This document shows, in pieces, positions 1 to 9,979 of a DNA stretch of 64,000 bases. Position numbers and translations under genes: made by a program. The notes under the pieces were generated by a model, which was not told the DNA's origin, made no database searches, and was given only the letters and a program-made list of their open reading frames with translations. Origin of the DNA: Centrapalus pauciflorus (Eukaryota; Streptophyta; Magnoliopsida; Asterales; Asteraceae); NCBI GenBank assembly GCA_020465985.1, contig JAANYP010004395.1:756501-820500 (forward strand), in the 5' to 3' direction. Each line of letters starts with the position of its first letter. Within the stretch, counting starts at the first letter, position 1.

Positions 1-152
1 TACTTAAATTTAATAAAAATTGATTAATATATACTAAAAATCAAACGATTTATATACTTAATATTAACAATATAAAATTATTACTATGATAAGCTAAAAA
101 GTTAATAATGTTATTAAAAATGTAATGAAATAATAAAGAAAATCTATCTATA
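1..152. other. AT-rich spacer at left edge
   Basis: Very AT-rich DNA with stop codons in all frames. I see no gene or clear element border before the Helitron-like sequence that begins near 153. Confidence 0.4.
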
Positions 153-913
153 TCTATATATATTAATAAAAGAAACATTTCATGCCACGTGTCACTACCT
201 TATCCATCTAAATTTTTGATTTCCCGCCTTTTTTTTCCATAATTAGATTTCTAATTTAACTAATTTATTGTTTAAAAAAATATGAAATCTAATTCAATAC
301 TTTCATATTTTATCCATGTAATTAAAAAAAAAAAAGAAATACTCTAAACATTCTAATACTAATCTAAATTACATTTAAGATTAACTAGATATATGTTTAT
401 ATAACATGCATATAACAATTGTGCATTTATTTATAAGTTTATATTCACAAAAAATAATTAGTTTTTTTAAATACTCATGTAACACTAAATGTCACGTGTC
501 ACCTCCACATTTCATTGGAAAAAATTAATACAACATATTATTATAAAAAAAAAGATAAATACAATTTATCATTTTTATAAAGATAAATGCATTCTATTAT
601 TTTTAATCTATAATAAAAGATAAGTACAATTATTATTTTTTTAAAAATAGATAGTTTTATTATTTTTAGTCTATAAATATTATTTTGTAATAAAATATAT
701 AAGTATTATATTACACATAAACTAAAATTTCAATTTATATCAAATAAAATATATTAAATTAAAAAAAAATTTAAAAAATTATTGACAAATAACAATACTA
801 TTCTTACATTATTTTAAATAATTAATAGTTATATATTTTATTTTTACTTATATATATTTTATATAAATAAATTTTATTAAAAATATTCACGTATTATGTG
901 TGTCAAAAACTAG
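153..913 (+). mobile_element. Non-autonomous Helitron-like element
   Basis: The left end is A|TCTATATATATTAATAAAA, followed by a GCCACGTGTCAC motif that is also found in the tandem Helitrons at 57957-59922. The right end is CTAG|T at 910-913, preceded by a short hairpin (CACGTATTATGTG, around 889-901) and a short spacer. A TC start, a CTRR end with a subterminal hairpin, and insertion between A and T without a target duplication are the known Helitron hallmarks. No Rep/helicase coding is present, so it would be non-autonomous. An alternative TC start lies at 143, so the left border is uncertain by about 10 bp. Confidence 0.6.
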
Positions 914-1359
914 TATAATAATAAAATAAAAGTTAATAAATTACCATTATGGACCATATGCGTAATTAATTGCGAACATCAGGGACCAAACTCAAAAGGG
1001 TAAAAATGTCATTTTAAAAAGCTTAACGGTTGCTTAACGGACGAGGGACCAAAATTGAAAGTAAACCGTTAAGTTAGGGACCATTTATGTAATTTTGAAA
1101 GTTGAGGGGCCGTTTTCATAATTTTGAACAAACCACTGGGACCATTTTTATAATGTACTCTTAATTAATTTAAATATTCAATTCTTACTAAAATAATAAA
1201 TTATAGTTTAGTTTTACTAAGTTTTTAAAAATTAGAAAATCTTTGGCTCTCCGACAGGGAGGGAAGGAGTGACTATGTAAGGATGTAATCTTATTTTTCA
1301 GTGGGAATTTGGGGAAGGTTGAAAAATGGAAAATAAAAAACCCGAGACAGAAATGGAGA
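914..1359. repeat. Degenerate repeat with recurring GGGACCA blocks
   Basis: Between about 945 and 1150 the phrase gggacca(aa/tt) recurs several times, with interleaved variants of atgtaattttgaaa. This resembles decayed non-coding transposon DNA common in plant spacers. No border or coding region could be placed. Confidence 0.3.
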
Positions 1360-1630
1360 ATGGCGTGTCATTTGTTTTTTAATAGATTAAATGTCTGAAG
1401 TCTGAAAACAACGTCTGAAATTAAGAGGAAGCCTTAAGATCTGAAAATGAAATTAAGAGGCTCTTAATTTAGTTCAGACAACTCTCAAACTCTTCATTTT
1501 AAGAGGTAAATTCAAAAGTTGCAACATCTGAAGTCTGAAACTAAACAAACAATCTAAATTCATCATTCATCAAAATATTAGACTTAAGAGCCTTTTAAGA
1601 GGCTCTTAATGAAAATCAAACAACACCTAG
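1360..1630. mobile_element. MITE-like element (probable hAT type)
   Basis: The right side ends in aatcaaacaacacctag and the left side begins near gtgtcatttgttttttaat, giving loosely inverted ends of the CAAACAACACC/GTGTTxTTTG kind seen in many plant hAT MITEs. The interior repeats tctgaagtctgaaa and aagaggctcttaa. Exact borders and the target duplication are not clear. Confidence 0.4.
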
Positions 1631-4600
1631 GTCTCCGGTCAACGCGCCTCTGTGGTCATGCACTCATGCCTATTCTTCAAAGGCTCACATCCTTAAGTAC
1701 AATACTATAAAACTTTCTAGAAATATTAAAAAGTGAAATGGTCATAAGAAATACCTAAAATAGTTCTAGAACCATTCTTGCAAGTATATCTGGAAATTAG
1801 ATACTAGAAAGATCTAGACTTACAATTCTAAAGGAAGTTTCAAATATAAATAATTAAATAGGTCTTCTCCTTTTATTTGTAAACATCTCACTTTCTCAAT
1901 AACTATAAGAAAAACTATAATATTTATAAAATGTTGAAGTTCTGTTATATAGATTACTTTAATTCTCTTCTGCAAGTGCTACAAAACCTCTTTTAAATCA
2001 TCTCTTGGACAGGATCACCAAACGATGCATGTGTTAGAATTTATCCCCATGACATTAAAACGTATCTCGTCTAGTCTTGTTTGCAAACCTACTTACACAA
2101 AAAGACGTAATAGGCAACTATCAAAATGATTTTGAGTTAAGTCAATATTGAACCCATTTAAGCTCTAACTAGGCGTGTGAAAAAACCGAATATGAAAAAA
2201 TTTAAAGAACGTAAAATTGGAAGGCAAATAATAACGGTTTGGATTAAGGTTTTTCATAAAATCAAATTGAACCGATTGATTAACTTATATATATTTTTTT
2301 ATAATTACCATATAGATTGGCATCTTTCTAATTATCAAAATTATTTTATTGTTTCGATATGTATGATTTCTCAATGTTAAAGATCACTATGGTTTGGATT
2401 AATTGAACTATGTGTACTTATCATATACTTTTATATTGACTAGAGGGGAAAAAAAAAATTTTTGCACAACTATATCTTTATTATTAGTTTTTTAATCAAT
2501 CATACCACAAAATTAAGTTCGTTAAAATACAATCTCAATTTTAAATCCAAAAAAGTGAACGAGCAAACAAAAATTTAAAAATCATGGATTCAAACCGAAA
2601 AACCTAAAATCTTAAACCAAAAAATCCAGAGCAAGATGTTCAATTGTGTAAAAACTAAATATTTAAATTTGGGTTCGGTTTGAACAAAAAAATTAAGGTG
2701 TTGTGTTTTTTTTTCTAGAAATGATAAGTAGCTGAAATTGATTTAAAAATATTTATTGATAAATAATTGGGCTGATAACGAATAACTGAACCATTAATTT
2801 TGTTTTTTTACATTGAATCTATATAAAAGAATTTTCTTTATAAAATCGATTCAATGTTAATCTGAAAAGTGTGCAAAGATTAACAAATGTTAATTGGTAA
2901 ATTATGCCTCTAGTTTCAAAAAAGAATCTGAAACTTCAACCCACTCATATTTTACACTTACAAAGCCTTAACAAATTATACGATCAATCAGCTTCTTCAC
3001 AACATAAAGAAAGTATCACACAAACATGTCAAATTATAGACACAAAAACAATACTAAACACAATATTCTAACTTGCAATTTATATAAAAAATATCTTTAA
3101 CTTTTAATATACATTCAAATGCATATAAAATCCACACTTAAACATGGTTAAAACTTGAAATGTTGAAATCACCACAACTTGTACCAAGTAAATCCAATTT
3201 GAACATTGTTCCCAACTACCCATTATCAAGATATCAACCTTTTTTTTCTATCTAGTTGCCCCATTACACACAAACGAGTGCTACTTGGATACAATTTGAA
3301 GATTTACTTATGCTCATCTTTCGATTTGGTTTACAATATCAAGTAATGGGAGAAAGAAATCGATTGACTCACACTTTTTTCTTTCTATCAGCCACATCAT
3401 TTTTCTTATTGCCCAATTACAAAATCAATCGATTTTCAAGATCAAATAAGAAACCGATTTGCAAGGAAATGGATAAATCAATTACATGTTGCAGTATGCA
3501 ACAAGAAAGACGATTGAAAAAGTAACGAAAGGAGACGACATAGCAGTGCCGATGAGAGCATGGGGAGAAAGAGCAACAACAATCGTGAATGTTTTGTAAA
3601 AACCCTTAATCAATGATGTGATAAGAAAAAGTGGTCCACGGATTGATATGGATGGATTGAAGGGTGGTGTGATGACCGACGTGGATGGATCGAGGGACAG
3701 TACGATAGTAGAGAGGTGGTGCAAGTGAAACAGGGACACTGACTTTAAGAATGAGGATATGACGAGAGAATGTACGAGTCATAAGAAAAAACGTCGATGG
3801 TTTTTTCTTCCAAATGATTATCTCAATCAATTATATTTTCTAACTGGACGAATGACTACTTAATCGGTTATATTTTTAAAAATTTTGGTACATTAGTTAA
3901 CTGAAATACAATTTTTTCAAACAATATATATATTATTAGGAATTTTCATGTTACCTATTATCATTTTGTATCCATTTTGGTTATTATAATTTTGTGTTAA
4001 TAATGTTTAATCTTTTGTGAAAAAATGTATTCGTATTTTTATATTTATAATATTAAGTTACCATTTTATTTTATAAAAAAATATATTAATTTTTTAAATT
4101 TGACGCAAAAAACTTGGTATAAATAATTAATAAACATAATTTATTATTATTATTATTATAATAATACTATAATGCATAAATTGAATATCTAATTTTTTAT
4201 TAATGTTACAAACTCATTTTACCTATCATAATAAAAAATTTATATTAATGTTACAAGCCTTTTTTTACCTATCATGTTAAAATATAATTTAAAATTCAAT
4301 TTAAATTTAAATTACATAATTTAATATTAAATTAACCGTAACTTAATAAACACAATTTTTATAATTATTTTATATATCTTTAAAAATGTTTATTTTCATT
4401 TTTTTAATTAATTCATATATTACATGGGTATTAACCTACTATATTTATAAAACTAGTTTATGAACCTACGTATTACATGCATAATATTAAACAGATAAGT
4501 GGTTAGATGATATATATGTAAACTTAAAACTAAACAATATAATGTTAATTCTTATAAAAAAAAAAATAAAACAAAAGTACAGTTATTTGTCATCTATATT

Positions 4601-4995
4601 ATTTATCTATATTTTTAAATATTTATGAATAGTAGTTAAGTTTTTCAACATTCTTTTAAATTTTTTATTCCTAAATTCATATATATTTAAAAGATATAAT
4701 TTGAAATTTTTATATTTACGTAAAACATAATGTTTATATATATAAATTATGATGAATAGAATGTTATGAAATATGATTTTATTTTACCTTTAAATATTTG
4801 ATATTGTTTATATGATTTGTATTTATTTTTAATATACATACTAAGTTTATAAACTAATAATATATTTTTTAATTAGATATATAGATAAGTATATATAAGA
4901 TATATTTTGGATGTAAATATTATTTATTATCAATATTTATAGATATAAAAAAATAATAAATTGTATTTATTTTTTATATTTATTAATATTTATAG
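1631..4995. other. AT-rich intergenic region, no gene recognised
   Basis: About 3.4 kb of AT-rich sequence. The short open frames here (for example 2177-2380 and 3256-3525) show no recognisable domain, no plausible splice partners and biased low-complexity composition, so I do not call them genes. A short (ATT)n run lies near 4140-4160. Confidence 0.5.
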
Positions 4996-5004
4996 ATAAT
5001 TAAA

Positions 5005-5461
5005 GGGATAATTGTGCAAAAAACTCTCAATTTGTCAGGTTTTTGTGATTAAAACCCCAAACTATTTCTCGTTGTATAGAAAACCCCAAACTAACTAAAA
5101 ATAAGTAAATCAAGGTTTTATCAATGGTTAACCGGTTGAAAACGGTTATTAATTCTACGTGGACCGATAAATAACATACGTGGAATAATTTTAATTGTTG
5201 AAACCGGTTGCCAAATATTACACATCATTTAAACACTCGTTGATGATACAATCCTGTATAAAAATTACAATTAAAATTTATTCCACGTAGGTTATTTACT
5301 GGTCCACTTAGGATTAATAATCAGTTTCAACTGGTTACTCATTGATAAAACCTTGATTTCTTGAATTTTAGTTAGTTCGGGGTTTTCTATGCAACGAAAA
5401 ATGGTTTGAGGTTTTAATCACAAAAAGCTGACAAGTTGATAGTTTTTTGTGCAATTATCCC
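5005..5461. mobile_element. Foldback MITE copy A (Mutator-like, 9-bp TSD)
   Basis: The element begins GGGATAATTGTGCAAAAAAC and ends with the inverted form, GTGCAATTATCCC. It is flanked by a perfect 9-bp duplication, ATAATTAAA, at 4996-5004 and 5462-5470. The arms are inverted copies of each other over well over 100 bp (tttttgtgattaaaacc against ggttttaatcacaaaaa). A 9-bp duplication is the usual Mutator-like signature. At 457 bp this is the shortest of the three copies and lacks part of the inner right arm. It contains no coding sequence. Confidence 0.85.
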
Positions 5462-5470
5462 ATAATTAAA

Positions 5471-5832
5471 ATAGTGAATTATATCAATTTTTTATTTTAT
5501 TATAAAATATTAAAACGCAATTAGGTTTTTAATGCGATGTTCTCGTTTGTGACGTAGATAAACAATTTCATGGCATTCAATTTAAAAGTCAAACATTGTG
5601 AAAAAGCCAACCATCGACGAGAATATCCGGAACAAGTGAACGAACCAGTCGTATTAGCAGCGGTAATCCCTATTTTCCCGTTGTCTCTCATACTCATCTC
5701 AACAACCCTAACCCTTTCAAGAACCAGTCGTATTACCCTCATCAAATTTCAAGAACCCTAACTATATTTCATATTCAGATCGCATGAAAGGCGATTTGAG
5801 AAACATTACTTATTCAATTCTGTTACTCTATT
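5471..5832. promoter_or_regulatory. Upstream region of the At4g08330-like/FBL12 pair
   Basis: This 360-bp stretch lies between foldback copy A and the first ATG at 5833 and must hold the promoter and leader of the pair. A 15-bp direct repeat, gaaccagtcgtatta, occurs at 5642-5656 and 5721-5735. I see no convincing TATA box. A 63-codon open frame at 5570-5761 overlaps the repeat and is not recognisable. Confidence 0.35.
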
Positions 5833-7842
5833 ATGTCCCAAGCTGATGTTTTATACAGGTATGTATGTCGACACATATATTCGATTCTTTTTTCCTTAGC
5901 TCGTAATTTTATTGTGTTCTTTTTTCTATTAAATGCAAAACCTCGTCTTTTCGCTTAATTTTGTTTTGATCATGCTAGTTGATTAATTCTTCATGTTTCG
6001 TTTCCACTTATGTTCATTAGATCTGATTTGAGCAAAAAGTTTAGTTTAGGTAAATTAATTTGTGAGATTCAAAAGTGTATTCTTAATTCATGTTATTCTT
6101 AGGGTTGGCATTTTCACTAGAACTATTAGTAATATTCATCGAAAAACATAGGTTTCACATCAACTTAGTTCCATCTCCATAGTCCATAATTCGATTACTT
6201 TGCATAAATTCCTAATTGTCTTGTATAACTGAAATTTTTGCAGACAATTGTCGAGTGATTTCATAAATTTGATTAAGCTTTATAGAATCTAGGCACCATC
6301 TCCTCAGATATGCAAGATTTGGGAAGTGAAGTTTTCCACTTGAAATTTTGCTTCATGTTTCATAAAAATATTGTTTATGACTCAAATTCGAGAAGCTATT
6401 GGTTGTTTCAATAATTCTTGGTCATCAATAATTTTTTTTGTTAGTGTTTTAGAAGTCAATTTTGTTTAGTTTTTATGTGTTAGAATCAGGTTTAATTTTC
6501 TGCTTAGAGTAAGAAGTGACAAATCAAGTAATATTGAGTACATGGTATTCTTGTTATGGTGTAAGTGAACTTATACCGGGAGTTTTGCTTCCTTAGATCC
6601 ATTGTTGGGTGAGCTTCTACCACCTGTTTATGAGACATGAAAAAATGACAAAAAAACACATTCTTAATACCATAAAACACGACATCATATTGTCTTTATG
6701 GACAACTTCTTGTTGAAATATATTGTTTCTTTCATCCTTGAAGTTTTTTGTGCACTAATTCACATCAAGAAAACATATATATTGTTGTTACAAACTAAAT
6801 CTAAAAAATGAATTTCAAACAAGACCCTTCAAAACTTGCAAAAACATCATAGATTTACCCAAAATACAAATTTCAATGCTCTTAAAGCATGATTTGGATA
6901 TATATGATGTGTTGCAAATTTTGAGATATATATAAAATTGACCCAAATATCGAAGTATATTAGTAACTATACGTAACGACATAAAACTCATAACTCTTCC
7001 ATCACATTTTATATAATCTAATAATTTTTTATTTGATTTTTGATATCACATAATCAGTTTCAAAATGAACCTAATCACATTCAAGTCACCCCCTACCATT
7101 AGAATTTTATGCTCTATGTGAAACGACATTTCAGATAGGGATGAGCATATCGTTCACTAAAAGTGAAGTCCTAAGTAAAATTGGTTTATATAGTTTTCTT
7201 CGTTAAGTATGTTAGTGAGTAGTGTATATAATAATATTTATGTATAAGTATATAGTATATAAAATACAATACATTCAGTCTGGTTTGGTTATTTGGCTCC
7301 GGACATTGAGCCAGACCGAGATTTTCAGTTTTTGAAAAATTTTAAAGGCCAAATCTTCGTGTTGGTTTTTAGGTTTTTTTTGCCCACTACTATGTTGAGA
7401 ACTTGATTGACTTGTACTTCATTGAATAATTTATATTGTAATTGATTGAATGTATTTCCTAACCTGATGTATTTTTCTATGGATTATATGGAACAGTTGT
7501 GGCTCATGTGGGTACCCGTTGAATCTAGCGTCTTCAAATCGTATAACATCCGAGATAGGTTCTAAGTATCGTAAATCCATTCAAAAAGGTTCTATATCTT
7601 TCGAATCCTTTGATCTTAGTCGGTTCACTCAATTAGAGGAGGTATCTTGTTTTCCTATGTGTTTGAATCGTCATGGTTCAAAAACAAAGTTGTTATGTCG
7701 CCAATGTGGTGCTCATATAGGATATGGATATGGAGATGCTTCTGATTTAGATGGTACTGACTCATCGACCATCTCTAACTCGTATTATAAGCAAATTGTG
7801 ATAAAAATTCGAGCTTTACAACCTTTAGATACGGTTGGCTAG
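5833..7842 (+). CDS. At4g08330-type small CxxC protein
   Basis: Two exons, 5833-5858 and 7497-7842, joined by a GT-AG intron of 1638 bp, give a 123-residue protein starting MSQADVLYSCGSCGYPLNL. It matches the plant family annotated as uncharacterised protein At4g08330. The family motif SSNRITSxIGSKYxKSIxKGxISF and the C-terminal KIRALQP block are both present. Two CxxC pairs (C10/C13 and C76/C79) suggest a single zinc-binding ribbon; this is inferred from the motif. The biochemical role is unknown. The start is well supported because exon 1 supplies the first half of the first Cys motif in frame. Its stop codon lies only 10 nt before the start of the FBL12 frame, so the two probably share a promoter and a transcript. 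Confidence 0.85.
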
Positions 7843-7852
7843 ATATGTAGTA

Positions 7853-9019
7853 ATGGAGACAAATGATGAAGTTAGTTACCCATACATTATGTGCCTTCCA
7901 GATGATTGTTTAAGTTTAATCTTTGCAAAGTTTGATTCTAGCATTGATCGAGAATCTTTTGGTCTAACGTGTCATCGTTTTCTTCATGTTCAAAATTCAA
8001 GTCGTAGATCGTTGGAATTTGGATGTTCATTCTTTCAATTAAACCACCTGTTGTCTGAAACTACCATCGACATTGATTCGTTCATTCTTGATAAGTTAAT
8101 TAAACGTTTTTGGCAATTAGAGTCGTTGTCCTTAAGTGGGTGTGTAAATCTTCTAGATTTCGGCTTAAGTCAACTGCAAAATTATGGCTCGAAATTGCAA
8201 TCTCTCTATCTTGATTGTTGTTTCAAAGTTACAGATATTGGACTTTCTTTTGTTGCTATTGGTTGTCCGGCTTTGCTGTGTATTAGTCTATATCGTTGCC
8301 CCGTCAGCGATAACGGATTAGAACTCTTGGCTAAATCTTGTTCGTCTCTAAAGGACTTGAATCTTGAGTGGTGTTCCCTCGTAACCGACATCGGAATATT
8401 TGCTATCACAAACAATTGTCGGCAACTTCGAGCAATCAAGATATCTCACTGTGAGAAGATCAAGGGAGTTGGATTCAAAGGTTGTTCCCGAACATTGGTC
8501 TGCTTGGAAGCCGAATCTTGCAAGCTTGAACCTGAAGGTGTCATGGGAGTATTAAGTGGAGGTGGACTTGAGTATCTGAATGTTTCTTCTCTTTGTTGGT
8601 GCATAAGGGGTGACGGTTTAAGAGCGATAGGTGGCGGGTTTGGTACAAATATCAAAATTCTCAACTTTCGGCTATGCAGAAGTATTAGTGATGAAACGAT
8701 AACAAACATCTCAGAAGGGTGTCCATTGCTTCAAGAGTGGAACTTATCTTTATGTACAGAGATCGGGCTCTCGGGTTGGGAGTCAATTGGGATGCATTGT
8801 CATAATCTAGAGAAGCTTCATGTCAACGGTTGTCGAAGCCTTTGTGATAGAGGGTTACTAGCGGTAAGGAATGGTTGTAAACGTCTCTCAATCATTTACA
8901 TCACTAGATGTCGACAGGTGAGCTCATTGGCAATCACATTATTCAAAATTGCGAGATGGGACGTTGAAATCAAACTCGAAGAAGTTATGTGCATCATGCC
9001 CAATCATTTCTTCAAATGA
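7853..9019 (+). CDS. FBL12: F-box/LRR-repeat protein 12-like
   Basis: An intronless frame of 388 residues. The N-terminal F-box (about residues 13-55, with LPDDCLSLIF and SFGLTCHRF) should bind SKP1 in an SCF ubiquitin ligase. It is followed by leucine-rich repeats of the Cys-containing AMN1/FBL kind, for example LESLSLSGCVNLLDFGL and LQSLYLDCCFKVTDIGL. Motif order and length match Arabidopsis FBL12 (At3g07550), including the QEWNLxLC and KLHVNxCRxLCDxGLLA blocks. The ATG at 7853 gives the same N-terminal length before LPDDC as the family. The frame is also open upstream to a TTG at 7835, but that is not a plant start. There is no room for its own promoter after the stop at 7842, so expression needs a shared transcript, an alternative splice (an AG lies at 7849-7850, two bases before the ATG), or an internal promoter inside the preceding exon. 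Confidence 0.9.
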   Translation: METNDEVSYPYIMCLPDDCLSLIFAKFDSSIDRESFGLTCHRFLHVQNSSRRSLEFGCSFFQLNHLLSETTIDIDSFILDKLIKRFWQLESLSLSGCVNLLDFGLSQLQNYGSKLQSLYLDCCFKVTDIGLSFVAIGCPALLCISLYRCPVSDNGLELLAKSCSSLKDLNLEWCSLVTDIGIFAITNNCRQLRAIKISHCEKIKGVGFKGCSRTLVCLEAESCKLEPEGVMGVLSGGGLEYLNVSSLCWCIRGDGLRAIGGGFGTNIKILNFRLCRSISDETITNISEGCPLLQEWNLSLCTEIGLSGWESIGMHCHNLEKLHVNGCRSLCDRGLLAVRNGCKRLSIIYITRCRQVSSLAITLFKIARWDVEIKLEEVMCIMPNHFFK

Positions 9020-9979
9020 TTTACCTCCAATTCAAACATTAAGAAAGAGATTTTTATGATTTAATCAAGTTTCTTTTTCAATTGTAATTGTTCAAATTCA
9101 GTGAAGTGTATATTTGCTATGCAAAAATAAAGAGACTGTGTTATTAGTCAAATTAATTTGGTAAAAATTTTTGGTTACCACAATTTGTTGCCATCTTCTA
9201 CCATAGAAAGCGGATGGACAATTTGTAAGTCTTTCATTTGTTTTAAATTTTAAGCAAGCTGAGTAATGGTCCATTACAATTGGAACTAAAACTTTGATAA
9301 AGCACGAGATGGTACCTATACCACTTTGGTTTAGTCTGGTTTCAGTATAGTTTATCAGTATTTTCCAGACTTTTACAATGAAAAATACTACTAAACTGAA
9401 TTGGATACCAAAACAGGATCTTTTGGTGCTCGTACAGGTTCATTAAGTTTTACCTTAGCTATTGTTTTAAAGCTGACTTTGTTAAGGAGCAAAAGACATA
9501 ACTAATCTTTTAAAATTATTACAGCTTATGCATAACCTGGTACCTTTTGAATAGAAAGTCAGATGGTGAATTAATTGCAAATGTGACACCCATATTGGTT
9601 TCGCTCTTTCTATTGTTAAAAGTACTTTGACAGTTTCTAAATAAGGATGTCGGACAAATGATAATAAACCTGCACAAAAGGATTTGCAATGCAAAACCAG
9701 AAACTTCATCTCGAAATCTCATGTTACATTCTTATTCTCCTTATGGGCCAAAAGATCTTTCAATACAATATTAATACGCACGTAACAATCGATGGAAAGA
9801 AAGATACTATTTCACACAAAGATCATTTCCAAATACGGAAACACCCATCTATACAGCCAAACCCGCATGATTTACATCTGTACTCCTTGACCTCATACAG
9901 ATGACCAACATTTCTCGCGTGTTTCAACAGTGATTAACATTTTCCTTTCTTCTGTATCTGTTTCTGATGATCTCGAAGA
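9020..9979. other. Convergent spacer between FBL12 and PEX13
   Basis: About 960 bp between two gene 3' ends. The first 100-150 bp after 9019 are likely FBL12 trailer (an AATAAA occurs at 9126-9131). The part just below 9979 is likely PEX13 trailer. The open frames at 9482-9904 show no recognisable protein. Confidence 0.45.

Noticed and set aside
3256..3830. Overlapping open frames of 74-89 codons in the left spacer
   Set aside because: No recognisable domain, overlapping frames on both strands and no plausible splice partners.
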